The position numbers and the translations under genes are program-made. Below the pieces are notes generated by a model that saw only the letters and a list, made by a program, of their open reading frames with translations, was not told where the DNA came from and did not search any database. Positions 46,385 to 55,989 of a stretch of 64,000 nt of DNA are shown piece after piece. The first letter of the stretch is position 1. Each line of letters begins with the position of its first letter. Origin of the DNA: Lachnospiraceae bacterium (lineage in GTDB: Bacteria; Bacillota; Clostridia; Lachnospirales; Lachnospiraceae); contig JAFYEL010000086.1 in assembly GCA_017544285.1 (NCBI GenBank), positions 1 to 64,000 on the forward strand. The letters run 5' to 3'.

Positions 46385-47827
46385 TTACGGACAGAGCCAA
46401 TCGTACATCTCGGTGTACTTGGCCGCGGAGGTCTTCCAGGAGAAGTCCACTGCCATTCCACGGTCGATTATCTTGTTCCACTCACGCTTGCGCTCGTTAA
46501 ATATACGTTTAGCATATCGGATAGTTGCAAGCATTTCATGAGCATTGTAGTTGGTAAACGAGAATCCCGTGCCGGTGCCTTCGTATTCATTGTAGGGCTG
46601 GACGGTATCCTTGAGGCCGCCGGTCTCCCTGACGATGGGCACCGTGCCGTAGCGCAGGCTCATGAGCTGGGAAAGCCCGCAGGGCTCAAAGAGTGAAGGC
46701 ATGAGGAAGGCGTCGCAGGCGCCGTAGATCTTGTGACTCAGTGCCTCACTGTAGTAAATGTTTGCGGCAACTTTATTATTATACTTCCAGTCGAAGTGAC
46801 GGAACATGTTTTCGTAGCGCTCCTCACCGGTGCCCAGCACAACGATCTGCACATCTTCCTGGCAGAGCTCGTCCATGATGTAGGCTATGAGGTCGAAGCC
46901 CTTCTGGTCCGTGAGTCTGGAAACGATGCCGATCATGAATTTGGAATCATCCACATCGAGGCCCATCTCCTCCTGGAGGGCGCGCTTGTTTTTGATCTTT
47001 TCCTTGCGGAAGGTACGGGCGTTGTACTTATGGGGAAGGAATTTGTCCTTTGAGGGATCGTATTCGTCGTAGTCGATACCGTTTACGATACCCCGCAGGT
47101 CATGGGCTCTTGCCCTGAGCAGTCCGTCCAGTCCCTCGCCGTAGAAGCCGGTCTTGATCTCTTCGGCGTAAGTGTCGGAAACCGTGGTGATGGCATCTGC
47201 AAAAACGATGCCGCCCTTTAAGAGGTTTGCGTCCTTGTATGCCTCAAGTCTGTCGGGAGTGAAATAGTAATCCGGCAGTCCGGCTATGGTCTGTATGGTC
47301 TTAACATCCCAGGTACCCTGGAACTTAAGATTGTGTATGGTAATGATGGACTTAATGTCGCGGTAAAACTCCCCGGCTCTGAAGGTGTCCTTAAGATAAA
47401 CGGGAACCAGGCCCGTCTGCCAGTCGTGGCAGTGTACTATGTCGGGCTTGAAGCCTATGAGGGGAAGGGCCGAAAGTGCGGCCTTGTCAAAAAATATGAA
47501 TTTCTCTATATCTTCGCGGATGTTTCCGTAGGGAGCTCCGCCTCCGAAGTAGGACTCGTTGTCAATGAAGTAAAACTGTACGCCCTGATACTTGCACTGG
47601 AGCACGCCCACGTAGCGGCTCTGATAGTTGAAGTCAAGGTAGAAGTGCGTCAGGTACTCCATCATGTCCTTGTGCTCCTGACGCATGCACATATAACGGG
47701 GCATGATGACTCTCACGTCAAAATACTTTTTGTCAAAAAGCTTGGGAAGCGAGCCGACAACATCGGCCAGACCGCCCGTCTTCATGAAAGGTACGCTCTC
47801 TGAAGCTATGAACAGAATGTTTTTCAT
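46385..47827 (-). CDS. glgA: Glycogen synthase (ADP-glucose, GT5)
   Basis: A 480-residue GT5 starch/glycogen synthase that extends alpha-1,4-glucan from ADP-glucose. The N-terminal ESVPFMKTGGLADVVGSLPK holds the KxGG motif for ADP-glucose; the C-terminal half has MIGIVSRLTDQKGFDLIAYI and MPSLFEPCGLSQLMSLRYGT. The ATG at 47827 has GAGGAGGG eight bases upstream; the open frame to 47842 is only the ribosome site read as codons. It stands alone between recN and the flagellar block with its own promoter; no glgC or glgB lie beside it. Confidence 0.96.
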   Translation of the reverse strand: MKNILFIASESVPFMKTGGLADVVGSLPKLFDKKYFDVRVIMPRYMCMRQEHKDMMEYLTHFYLDFNYQSRYVGVLQCKYQGVQFYFIDNESYFGGGAPYGNIREDIEKFIFFDKAALSALPLIGFKPDIVHCHDWQTGLVPVYLKDTFRAGEFYRDIKSIITIHNLKFQGTWDVKTIQTIAGLPDYYFTPDRLEAYKDANLLKGGIVFADAITTVSDTYAEEIKTGFYGEGLDGLLRARAHDLRGIVNGIDYDEYDPSKDKFLPHKYNARTFRKEKIKNKRALQEEMGLDVDDSKFMIGIVSRLTDQKGFDLIAYIMDELCQEDVQIVVLGTGEERYENMFRHFDWKYNNKVAANIYYSEALSHKIYGACDAFLMPSLFEPCGLSQLMSLRYGTVPIVRETGGLKDTVQPYNEYEGTGTGFSFTNYNAHEMLATIRYAKRIFNERKREWNKIIDRGMAVDFSWKTSAAKYTEMYDWLCP

Positions 47828-47865
47828 TGAAACCCTCCTCAATGTATGCCCATAAATCCGCGAAC

Positions 47866-47895
47866 ATTATACCATATATTGTACCTTGTTAACAA
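47866..47895 (-). promoter_or_regulatory. Extended -10 promoter of glgA, with a 12-base palindrome at the -35
   Basis: TTGTTA (47890-47895), 18-base spacer, TATAAT (47866-47871) preceded by TGG. The -35 lies inside the perfect palindrome CTTGTTAACAAG (47885-47896), which could be an operator. The promoter overlaps the recN stop codon. Confidence 0.7.
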
Positions 47896-49553
47896 GATTT
47901 ATTTGCCAGCCGCAAAAGCTCTTTTGCCGTCTCATGTGCGGATCCGGTGCCTCCCAGCAGCCTAACCAGCTCTTCTACCCTCTCCTCTGTGTCAAGAGCC
48001 TTTATACTGGTGGTTGTGACCTGATCCTCGGCGGTCTTTTCTATGCGGTAATGCCTGTCGGCGTAGGCCGCTATCTGTGGCAGGTGGGTGATGCAGATCA
48101 CCTGTCTGTCCTTTGAGAGCAGAGCCAGTTTTTTTGCAACCCTGTCAGCGGTGACTCCGCTGATGCCGGCGTCTATCTCGTCAAAGATCAGGGTGTCTAT
48201 ACCGTCCCTCACCGCACTCACGCTGCGCAGCGCCAGCATTATCCTGGAGAGCTCTCCTCCGGAAGCCACCTTTGAAAGCGGCCTCATGGGCTCTCCCGGA
48301 TTCATGGAGATAAGGAACTCCACATCGTCCCTTCCCTGACGGGTGTACTCTCCGAGATCCTCGATATGGACCTCAAACCTTGCATCAAGGAAATTCAGGT
48401 CCGAAAGCTCCCTCTCCATCCTCTCCTTAAGAAAAGCTGCCTCCTCTTTCCGGATCAGGCTCACCTTTTCGCATAGGCTCTTGAGAGTTTCCTCCTTTTC
48501 AACAAGGCTTTTTTTGAGGGAGTCCATGTAGGTATCGTAATCTTCCAGCTCCGCCAGCTTTTTTTCGAGTCCCAGGGCGTAATTTTCTATGTCCTCAAGG
48601 CTGCGGCCGTAGCGCTGCTTGAGGGAATTGACAAGGTCCAGCCTGGTCTCGGTTTCGTAAAGGGCCTTTTCGTCGAATTCATTTTCGGATACATAGTCGG
48701 AAAGCTGCCTTGCGGCGTCGTTTACCAGCTCCTCGGCCTGGAGCAGGGTGTCCGAAATCTGCTCCAGCGCGGGGTCGTAGGAAGATACGGCGGAAAGTCT
48801 TGAGACAGCCCTTCCTATCCGGTCTCCGGCTCCGTCACCGCTTGTGAGTTCTCCGGCGGCTCCCCCGACTCCCTCCAGGATCTTCTGCGAATTGGAAAGA
48901 AGTGCGTAGGACTTTTCCAGCTCATCGTCCTCGCCCTCCTTAAGGGCTGCGGACCTGATCTCGGAAAGCTCGTGCTTAATAAGAGAAAGCTCCCTTGCAA
49001 GGGCGCTCTCGTCTCTTTGGTTTTCGGAAAGCTCCTTTTCGGCATCCCTGTAGGCCTGCCACGCCCGGGCCAGATCCTTTTTAAGATCACCCAGCTTTTC
49101 GCCCGCGTATTCATCAAGTATTCTGATGTGGTTGGATTTTTTCAGCAGGGACTGATGCTCGTGCTGACCGTGGATGTCGATGAGCAGGGAGGCCGCCTCC
49201 CTGAGCTTTGACGCGGGGACCGTCTCGCCGTTGATGCGGCAGGCCCCTCTCTTTTCCGAAATGCGGCGCGAAAGAATGAGGGCGCCGTCCTCATCGGGAC
49301 ATATCTCAAGCTCCGAAAGAGCCTCTGCCATCTCCGGGTCCGATACGGAAAACACCAGTTCCGAAAGGGCGCTTTCCGCCCCCGCGCGCACCAGATCCGG
49401 GGATGCCTTTGCCCCCAGGGCCAGCTCCACCGACCCCAGCAGCAGGGATTTACCCGCTCCCGTCTCTCCCGTGAGCACATGAAAGCCCTCTCCGAATTCC
49501 AGAGAAGCCTCTCTTATGAGAGCCATGTCCTTTACATGCAGTTCGTATAACAT
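47889..49553 (-). CDS. recN: DNA repair protein RecN
   Basis: A 554-residue SMC-like repair ATPase acting at double-strand breaks. Walker A is GETGAGKSLLLGS near residue 30; the coiled-coil arms fill the middle; the signature loop ASGGELSRIMLALRS and Walker B IDTLIFDEIDAGISG are near the C-terminus. In many Firmicutes argR lies between nadK and recN; it is absent here. Confidence 0.97.
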   Translation of the reverse strand: MLYELHVKDMALIREASLEFGEGFHVLTGETGAGKSLLLGSVELALGAKASPDLVRAGAESALSELVFSVSDPEMAEALSELEICPDEDGALILSRRISEKRGACRINGETVPASKLREAASLLIDIHGQHEHQSLLKKSNHIRILDEYAGEKLGDLKKDLARAWQAYRDAEKELSENQRDESALARELSLIKHELSEIRSAALKEGEDDELEKSYALLSNSQKILEGVGGAAGELTSGDGAGDRIGRAVSRLSAVSSYDPALEQISDTLLQAEELVNDAARQLSDYVSENEFDEKALYETETRLDLVNSLKQRYGRSLEDIENYALGLEKKLAELEDYDTYMDSLKKSLVEKEETLKSLCEKVSLIRKEEAAFLKERMERELSDLNFLDARFEVHIEDLGEYTRQGRDDVEFLISMNPGEPMRPLSKVASGGELSRIMLALRSVSAVRDGIDTLIFDEIDAGISGVTADRVAKKLALLSKDRQVICITHLPQIAAYADRHYRIEKTAEDQVTTTSIKALDTEERVEELVRLLGGTGSAHETAKELLRLANKSC

Positions 49554-49625
49554 TCTATCACCGGTTCCTTTCCCGCTTTGACTGTGGCAAAGCGCAACAG
49601 CCTCTCTCCGGGCGGGAATAAAGAT

Positions 49626-50438
49626 TCATTTTAATTTTTGGGAGAGAAGGGTCACAAAGCTCTCCCTGGACATTCTCACGAACTTTGTCCTTTTCGGCGC
49701 CCTCTTTATGGTGACCGCATCCCCTATGTTCAGGGGAGTGTTGTTCTCGCCGTCGTAGGAAACCTGGGCCGCGCCTCCGACCCTGTCCCAGACCACCTCT
49801 ACCCTGATCACGTCGCTGTCACCCAGAACTATGGATCTGGAGTTTAATGTGTGGGCGCAGATGGGGGTTATTACGATAACCCCGGAATTGGGCTTTACTA
49901 TGGGGCCTCCCGCGGAAAGATTGTATCCCGTGGAGCCCGTGGGGGTGGATACTATCACGCCGTCCGCCCTGTATGAAGTGAGAAAACTGTCATTTACGTA
50001 TACCCTGTATTCAAGTACGGAAAGAGGTCCCGTACGCGCCAGGGTGATGTCGTTCATCGCCAGCCGGCTGTTTTCGCCGTTGATGCTGCCGGTTATCATC
50101 ATGCGCTCTTCCACGTCGTACCGGCCGTCCATAAGACGCTGAAGCGCAGACTCCAGCGAAGAGGTTTCCACATCCGTCAGAAATCCGATGGTGCCCAGGT
50201 TTATGCCCACAAAGAGCACATCCCTGTCAGCCATGTCGCGGATGGCCTTTACCATGGTGCCGTCCCCTCCGATGGAGATGACGCAGTCGATATCCTCGGG
50301 TGCATCCACATGGCTTCCGTCAAGCCCGGTGTCGGGAAAGACGAATTTTTTGTATCTGCGGAGAAAGTTCACCACCCGCCTTGTGACCTCAAGGTCCTTA
50401 TCCTTCATGGGATTGGTGACTATATAAAAGCTGTCCAT
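49626..50438 (-). CDS. nadK: NAD kinase
   Basis: A 270-residue kinase making NADP from NAD. The conserved ISIGGDGTMVKAIRD holds the GGDG motif, SRLAMNDITL the NE/D motif, and TPTGSTGYNLSAGG the second nucleotide loop. AAGGAG lies 6 bases before ATG. It follows tlyA by 16 bases. Confidence 0.97.
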   Translation of the reverse strand: MDSFYIVTNPMKDKDLEVTRRVVNFLRRYKKFVFPDTGLDGSHVDAPEDIDCVISIGGDGTMVKAIRDMADRDVLFVGINLGTIGFLTDVETSSLESALQRLMDGRYDVEERMMITGSINGENSRLAMNDITLARTGPLSVLEYRVYVNDSFLTSYRADGVIVSTPTGSTGYNLSAGGPIVKPNSGVIVITPICAHTLNSRSIVLGDSDVIRVEVVWDRVGGAAQVSYDGENNTPLNIGDAVTIKRAPKRTKFVRMSRESFVTLLSQKLK

Positions 50439-50454
50439 ACGATCTCCTTACGGT

Positions 50455-51261
50455 CTATGAATTAAGCTCCTCGTGGGCCTTTTTTACCACCCTTGCGGGA
50501 GCGCTTTCCTTATCCTGCATATCGGGCACCTCGGCTTTTTTAAGGTGCAGCAGATATTCTATGTTTCCCTCCGGCCCCTTTACCGGAGAGTGGTCCAGTC
50601 CCAGTATCCTGAAGCCATTTTCGGCCGCATAAGAAAAAACCGCCTCGATGACTTCCTCATGGACCTTAGGATCTCTTACGACTCCTTTTTTTCCGACCTT
50701 TTCCCTGCCGGCTTCGAACTGGGGCTTAATAAGGCACACCATCTCTCCCCCATCCTTTAAAAGGGGGTAAGCCGCAGGCAGTATCTTTGAAAGTGAGATG
50801 AAGGAAACGTCGCAGGAAGCAAAGTCCACGGGCTCGCTTATCTGCTCGTTGGTAACATACCGGAAGTTGGTCTTTTCCATGCAGACCACCCGGTCGTCGT
50901 TGCGAAGCTTCCAGTCCAGCTGGCCGTGGCCCACGTCGATGGCGTAGACCTTTGCGGCGCCGTTCTGCAGCATGCAGTCGGTGAAGCCTCCGGTGGAGGA
51001 GCCGATGTCCATGCACACACAGCCCGCGAGGCTGATGGGGAAGCACTCCATTGCCTTTTCAAGCTTAAGGCCGCCCCTGCTGACATACCGCAGGGTCTCT
51101 CCCCTTACCTCGATGCCCAGGGAGTCGTCAAACATATCTCCGGCCTTGTCCTCCTTCTGCCCGTCCACATACACTATGCCGGACATGATCAGCGCCTTGG
51201 CCTTTTCCCTGGAGGGAGCAAGTCCTCTGTTTACAAGCAGTATGTCAAGCCTTTCCTTCAA
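50455..51261 (-). CDS. tlyA: TlyA-family rRNA 2'-O-methyltransferase
   Basis: A 268-residue protein with an N-terminal S4 RNA-binding domain (RLDILLVNRGLAPSREKAKA) and an FtsJ-like methyltransferase domain with the SAM motif MDIGSSTGGFTDCML. TlyA enzymes methylate cytidines in 16S and/or 23S rRNA. I start at TTG 51261 (family start KERLDxLL), which overlaps the dxs stop by 17 bases; a longer frame to 51345 runs inside dxs. It ends in TAG. Older annotations call it hemolysin A. Confidence 0.92.
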   Translation of the reverse strand: MKERLDILLVNRGLAPSREKAKALIMSGIVYVDGQKEDKAGDMFDDSLGIEVRGETLRYVSRGGLKLEKAMECFPISLAGCVCMDIGSSTGGFTDCMLQNGAAKVYAIDVGHGQLDWKLRNDDRVVCMEKTNFRYVTNEQISEPVDFASCDVSFISLSKILPAAYPLLKDGGEMVCLIKPQFEAGREKVGKKGVVRDPKVHEEVIEAVFSYAAENGFRILGLDHSPVKGPEGNIEYLLHLKKAEVPDMQDKESAPARVVKKAHEELNS

Positions 51262-53110
51262 CCGCTTCCAATATCCTTTCCGTAACCGAATCCTCGTCAA
51301 TGCAGACTTCTTTTTTGAGAATGTCAACATTGCCGTGCTCAACATAGGCGTCGGGAAGAGAAATCCCTATGACCTTGAGCTTTAAGTCTTCATCCGACAC
51401 CAGACGCCTGACTCCGTCTCCCAGACCTCCGTCGGCGATGTTCTCCTCCATGGTGACGATGAATTTATGTTTCTTTGCAAGACCCCTCACGGCTTCTTCG
51501 TCAAAGGGCTTCACAAACCTGGCGTTTATTAAAGTGGCTTCGATCCCGTGCTCCGCAAGCTTTTCCCTGACGGCCAGGGCGCATTTCACCATGCTGCCAA
51601 CCGCGAAGAGCGCCACCTTTGAGCCGCTGTAGATCAGCTCGCTCTTTCCCAGTTCCACGGGGGCCCTGAACTCCTGAAGCCCGTCGTAGGCAAGGCCTCT
51701 GGGATATCTGATGGCAATGGGATGTCCGAAGGTCACTGCGAATTTCATCATGTCCGACAGCTCCCACTTGTTCTTGGGTGCCATGACGTGCATATTGGGC
51801 ACGGTGGACAGGTATGAAAGATCAAAGATGCCCTGGTGTGTCTCACCGTCGGAGCCGACTATGCCGGCTCTGTCTATGGCGAAGATCACAGGGAGATCCT
51901 GGATGCAGACATCGTGTATTATCTGGTCGTAGGCTCTCTGGAGGAAGCTGGAATAGATGGCCACCACGGGGATCAGTCCCCCGGCGGCAAGCCCCGCCGC
52001 AAAGGTCACGGCGTGCTCCTCGGCGATGCCCACGTCAAAAAATCTGTCGGGATACATATTGCGGAACCGCTTTAATCCGGTGCCGTCCGGCATGGCTGCG
52101 GTCACCGCCACCACCCTCTCGTTCCTTGCCGCCAGCTTGTTCATGACGGTGGCAAAAACGTCGGTGTAGTTGGCCTTTGTCCTCTTGTTCTTGGGAAGTC
52201 CGGTCTCTATCTCGAAGGGCTCCGTGCCATGGAATCTGGCGGGATGCCTGATGGCGGGCTCATAACCCTTGCCCTTTGTGGTCTGCACGTGGATGATAAC
52301 CGCGTGGTCCACCTTTTTAGCCTCCTTGATGAGGCGTACCATCTGCTTGATATCGTGGCCGTCCACAGGTCCCAGATAGGTGATGCCCATGTTCTCAAAG
52401 AGCATACCGGGCACAAAGATCTGCTTGAAGGAGCTCTTGTAGCGCTTCAGGGTATCCACGATGCTTCCGCCCTTGGGAATGCGCAGCAGAGCCTTTTCAA
52501 GGCCCTTTTTAAAGTCCATGTATCCCTCGGCGGTACGAATGGACTGGAGATAGTTGGGCATGCCTCCCACGTTCTCGGAGATGGACATGTTGTTGTCGTT
52601 GAGTATGATTATGAAGTTGGAACGCAGACGTCCGGCATTGTTCAGCGCCTCGTAGGCCATGCCTCCGGTGAGAGCGCCGTCGCCGATGACCGACACCACC
52701 GTGTGGGAAAGTCCGCATAGATCCCTGGCCCCCACAAGACCAAGCCCCGCCGAAATCGATGTGGAACTGTGGCCGGTGTCAAAGGCGTCGCAGTCGGATT
52801 CGTTGCGCTTGGGAAAGCCTGCCATGCCCCCGTATTTCCTGAGGGTATCAAAGCCCGCCTGCCTGCCGGTAAGGAGCTTGTGGGTATAGCTCTGGTGCCC
52901 CACGTCCCAGACGATCTTGTCTTCGGGCAGGTCAAGGGAGAGGTGCAGTGCCATGGTAAGCTCCACCGCTCCAAGGTTGGACCCGAGGTGTCCGCCGGTG
53001 ACACTGATCTTTTCAATGAGGAAATCCCTGATCTCCTGGGCCAGTGCCTCGTACTTATCCGCCGGGATCTGCTTTATATCGTTTGCTTTTTTTATCCGAT
53101 CAAGAAGCAT
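51245..53110 (-). CDS. dxs: 1-deoxy-D-xylulose-5-phosphate synthase
   Basis: A 621-residue thiamine-diphosphate enzyme, first step of the MEP isoprenoid pathway. The TPP motif VIGDGALTGGMAYEALNN is present, GHQSYTHKLLTGR and PVDGHDIKQMVRL are family marks, and the transketolase pyrimidine domain contains VGIAEEHAVTFAAGLA. The next gene upstream, ispA, uses products of this pathway, so the two form a small isoprenoid unit. It lies 2 bases after ispA. Confidence 0.98.
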   Translation of the reverse strand: MLLDRIKKANDIKQIPADKYEALAQEIRDFLIEKISVTGGHLGSNLGAVELTMALHLSLDLPEDKIVWDVGHQSYTHKLLTGRQAGFDTLRKYGGMAGFPKRNESDCDAFDTGHSSTSISAGLGLVGARDLCGLSHTVVSVIGDGALTGGMAYEALNNAGRLRSNFIIILNDNNMSISENVGGMPNYLQSIRTAEGYMDFKKGLEKALLRIPKGGSIVDTLKRYKSSFKQIFVPGMLFENMGITYLGPVDGHDIKQMVRLIKEAKKVDHAVIIHVQTTKGKGYEPAIRHPARFHGTEPFEIETGLPKNKRTKANYTDVFATVMNKLAARNERVVAVTAAMPDGTGLKRFRNMYPDRFFDVGIAEEHAVTFAAGLAAGGLIPVVAIYSSFLQRAYDQIIHDVCIQDLPVIFAIDRAGIVGSDGETHQGIFDLSYLSTVPNMHVMAPKNKWELSDMMKFAVTFGHPIAIRYPRGLAYDGLQEFRAPVELGKSELIYSGSKVALFAVGSMVKCALAVREKLAEHGIEATLINARFVKPFDEEAVRGLAKKHKFIVTMEENIADGGLGDGVRRLVSDEDLKLKVIGISLPDAYVEHGNVDILKKEVCIDEDSVTERILEAVEGKA

Positions 53111-53112
53111 TC

Positions 53113-54030
53113 TCAGTAATCCCTGTCAACCAAAAAATCAAAAAGTGCCAGCAGAAAGCTCTTGTCCCCGGGGAGGCACCTTGCCACCACCTTGGACTCG
53201 TCGCAGAGCCTTGCGGCCTCCGCCTTTGCCGCCTCAAGACCGTAGAGGGTAACGTAGGTCTCCTTGCCCTGCTGTGCGTCGGAGCCTATGGGCTTGCCAA
53301 GCTTCCTGGCGTTTCCCACCACATCGAGTATGTCGTCCTGGATCTGGAAGGCAACTCCCATATGCTCGGCTATGGTCTCAAGAGCGTTTATCTGTTCCGC
53401 GTTTGCCCCTCCCAGGATGCCGCCGCACACAAAGGCGGCCTGGAGCAGGGCTCCGGTCTTGTTTCTGTGTATGAAAAGAAGCCTTTCCCTGTCGATGGGG
53501 ATCTCCTCTTTTTCGGATTCGACATCGGCAGCCTGTCCGCCGATCATTCCGTGGATCCCCGCCTTTTTTGCCAGGTAGGAAAAAGCCTGCGCAGTCTTTT
53601 TCATATCCTGCTCTTCGCACTCGTCAAAGGCACGGGCCGCGGTCTCAAAGGCCAGGTTCAAAAGCGCATCCCCTGCCAGGATAGCGGTGCTCTCCGAAAA
53701 CTCCACCCAAACAGAGGGCTTGCCCCTGCGGAGCCGGTCGTTGTCCATTGCGGGCAGATCGTCGTGGACCAGTGAGTAGGAATGTATCATCTCAAGGGCG
53801 GCCGCAAAGGGCTCTGCGGGAGTCAGATCGCACCCGTCACCCATGAAAAGTCTGTACACCTCCAGGAGGATCACGGGGCGTATCCTTTTGCCCTTGCCCT
53901 CTACCGCGTAGCCCATGGCCTCAGCCAGGCTTTCGGCAAAGCCCACGTCATCGATCCCCATTTTAAGATATTCGTCCACAATGGCAGAAGCTCTCTCTGC
54001 CTTAAGGGCGAGCTGATCACTCAAACTCAT
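53113..54030 (-). CDS. ispA: Polyprenyl (farnesyl/geranylgeranyl) diphosphate synthase
   Basis: A 305-residue trans-prenyltransferase. The first aspartate-rich motif is in VHDDLPAMDNDRLRRGKPS and the second in AFQIQDDILDVVG; GKGKRIRPVILL is the N-terminal diphosphate site. The chain-length region before the first motif (EMIHSYSLVHDD) fits a farnesyl synthase but product length is not certain. ATG overlaps the xseB stop by 14 bases. Confidence 0.95.
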   Translation of the reverse strand: MSLSDQLALKAERASAIVDEYLKMGIDDVGFAESLAEAMGYAVEGKGKRIRPVILLEVYRLFMGDGCDLTPAEPFAAALEMIHSYSLVHDDLPAMDNDRLRRGKPSVWVEFSESTAILAGDALLNLAFETAARAFDECEEQDMKKTAQAFSYLAKKAGIHGMIGGQAADVESEKEEIPIDRERLLFIHRNKTGALLQAAFVCGGILGGANAEQINALETIAEHMGVAFQIQDDILDVVGNARKLGKPIGSDAQQGKETYVTLYGLEAAKAEAARLCDESKVVARCLPGDKSFLLALFDFLVDRDY

Positions 54031-54256
54031 TTTCTTCCCCCTCCGATGAAAGAGCTATGACCTTCTGCTCCACCTCTTCTATCCTGCTGCGGGTGTCCTT
54101 CAGAAGCTCCATTCCCTTTTTATAAAGCTCAAAGGATTCCTCCAGGGAGATCTCCTCGCTCTCAAGCCTTTCGGCGGTTTCCTCTATCTTTGCAAAGGCC
54201 TCGTCTATTGTGAGTTCTTCGGGCTTTGCTGAGTTTTCCGTTTTTTTATCGGCCAT
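54017..54256 (-). CDS. xseB: Exodeoxyribonuclease VII small subunit
   Basis: A 79-residue helical protein with TIDEAFAKIEETAERLESEE and ISLEESFELYKKGMELLKDT, the XseB signature. It binds the large subunit encoded 60 bases upstream. ATG at 54256 is chosen; a GTG two codons earlier (54262) is closer to the GAGGAG site and is also possible. Confidence 0.95.
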   Translation of the reverse strand: MADKKTENSAKPEELTIDEAFAKIEETAERLESEEISLEESFELYKKGMELLKDTRSRIEEVEQKVIALSSEGEENEFE

Positions 54257-54316
54257 CTTCACTTTGCTCCTCTGCGTACTGCGTTATGGAAAAATCGCTC
54301 TGCGGTTATTTATGTC

Positions 54317-55585
54317 TCACTTTGGGGTGACTTCCGTGACCCGTGCCAGTACTGCTCCGTCCTTAAGGTTCACGCTGATGTCATCACCTGCTTTAACCTG
54401 CTCTACACTCTTTATTACCCTGCCGCTTTTTTCCGTTGCCACGCTGTAGCCCTGGGAAAGCTTCTTCAGGGGTGACAATCCCTCCAGTCTTGCGGCATAC
54501 AGCGCAATGCTGTGCTTTGCCGTTCTGAGGGATAAGTCCATGGCGCCATCTATCCTTGATGAAAGACTCTCCTCCATTTGCCGTGTCTTTGCGAGCAGGT
54601 CCTTCATGGCCCGCTCCAGCCTCTCGGTGTCGGAGATGAGTCTCATGTTTTTCTCTTTTATTCCGGATGCCGGGCTCTTTTTGCCCAGCCGCCCCTCCAG
54701 CCTGATCAGGGAGTTCTTTGCCCGAAGGAGCGACGTCCCCATGGCCCTGCCCAGCCTGTCTTTTTCGTATTCGCACTGTCCCAGGAAGGACGAGTAGTCA
54801 AATACGGCGATCTCCGCTCCCGCTGAGGGTGTGGGAGCTCTCATGTCTGCGACCCAGTCGGCTATGGTGGTGTCGGTCTCGTGGCCCACCGCCGAGATCA
54901 CCGGGGTGTTGCATTCAAAAATGGCCCTGGCCACCGCCTCTTCGTTGAAGGCCCACAGATCCTCGATGGATCCGCCGCCCCTGCCAACTATCATGCAGTC
55001 CACTCCGTACTCATCCAGAAGCCTTATGCCATGGCAGATGCTCTCCGCCGCGCCCTCGCCCTGGACCTTTGCCGGATATAAAACTATCCTGATATAGGGA
55101 AAGCGGCGCTTGGAGACATCTATAATATCCCTTACTGCCGCTCCTGTGGGTGCTGTCACAACGCCCAGCGTCCTGACATAAGCCGGTATCTCCCGCTTGT
55201 AGGCGGGATCGAACATCCCCATTTCCTCGAGTTCTTTTCTGAGGCGTTCGTATTTTTCGAATAATGCGCCCTCGCCCCCAACTTCAACCGTGTTGGCGTA
55301 GAGCTGGTAGCAGCCGTCCCTTTCATAAGTGGAAATGCTGCCCCCGATCACGACCTCCATACCGTCGGACAGTTTTGTCTTCAGGGTTTGGGCCGCGCTT
55401 TTGAACATGACAGCCTTAAGGGCTCCCGATGCGTCCTTTAATGTGAAGTAGATGTGGCCGCTCCAGTGGTATTTCACATTGGAGAGCTCACCCTTTACGC
55501 TGACGCTGCGGAGTCTGCCGTCCGCTTCAAACATAGCGTGTATGTATGAATTGATCTGTGATACTGTATAAACGTTTCCGGTCAT
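54317..55585 (-). CDS. xseA: Exodeoxyribonuclease VII large subunit
   Basis: A 422-residue single-strand DNA exonuclease subunit. The N-terminal OB fold ([20 protein letters not shown]) is followed by the catalytic domain with [37 protein letters not shown] and [20 protein letters not shown], then a coiled coil and a C-terminal small beta segment. ATG overlaps the nusB stop (ATGA). Confidence 0.97.
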   Translation of the reverse strand: MTGNVYTVSQINSYIHAMFEADGRLRSVSVKGELSNVKYHWSGHIYFTLKDASGALKAVMFKSAAQTLKTKLSDGMEVVIGGSISTYERDGCYQLYANTVEVGGEGALFEKYERLRKELEEMGMFDPAYKREIPAYVRTLGVVTAPTGAAVRDIIDVSKRRFPYIRIVLYPAKVQGEGAAESICHGIRLLDEYGVDCMIVGRGGGSIEDLWAFNEEAVARAIFECNTPVISAVGHETDTTIADWVADMRAPTPSAGAEIAVFDYSSFLGQCEYEKDRLGRAMGTSLLRAKNSLIRLEGRLGKKSPASGIKEKNMRLISDTERLERAMKDLLAKTRQMEESLSSRIDGAMDLSLRTAKHSIALYAARLEGLSPLKKLSQGYSVATEKSGRVIKSVEQVKAGDDISVNLKDGAVLARVTEVTPK

Positions 55586-55986
55586 TTACCTGCAAACCTG
55601 GCCAGTACACCGTTGACAAATGCTCCGGAGCCGTCCTGGCCGTATTTCTTGGCCAGCTCCACTGCCTCGTCTATGGCTACGCCGGTGGGTATGGAATCGT
55701 CGAAGAGGATCTCGTAAAGTCCCAGGCGGATCACCGCAAGCTCAACCTTGCCCATTCTCTCGGTGTTCCAGTTATCGGCCTTTTCGTTTATGGCCGCATC
55801 AAGCTCTTCAAGCTTTTCGAACACCGCCGAGCTCTTAGCGGTTATATAATCGGCGTCCGCATCCTCTGCGGGCTCCTCAAGCTCCTCTATGTAGAGCCTT
55901 ACCTGCTCCGGCATATCCTCGTAGTCGTAAAAAGCCGACCTGAATACCAGGAGAAAAATATGCTCTCTCAGTTCGTGTCTGGTCAT
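55582..55986 (-). CDS. nusB: Transcription antitermination factor NusB
   Basis: A 134-residue all-helical factor that with NusE binds boxA of rRNA leaders. Features are the N-terminal [20 protein letters not shown] and the C-terminal [20 protein letters not shown] then [12 protein letters not shown]. It lies 3 bases after the Asp23 gene and overlaps xseA by four bases. Confidence 0.96.
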   Translation of the reverse strand: MTRHELREHIFLLVFRSAFYDYEDMPEQVRLYIEELEEPAEDADADYITAKSSAVFEKLEELDAAINEKADNWNTERMGKVELAVIRLGLYEILFDDSIPTGVAIDEAVELAKKYGQDGSGAFVNGVLARFAGK

Positions 55987-55989
55987 ATC

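Noticed and set aside
49554..49625. Missing or degraded argR between nadK and recN
   Set aside because: The 72-base gap has only a small stem (CGCTTTG/CAAAGCG) and no coding remnant; absence of argR here is a gene-order difference, not a broken gene.
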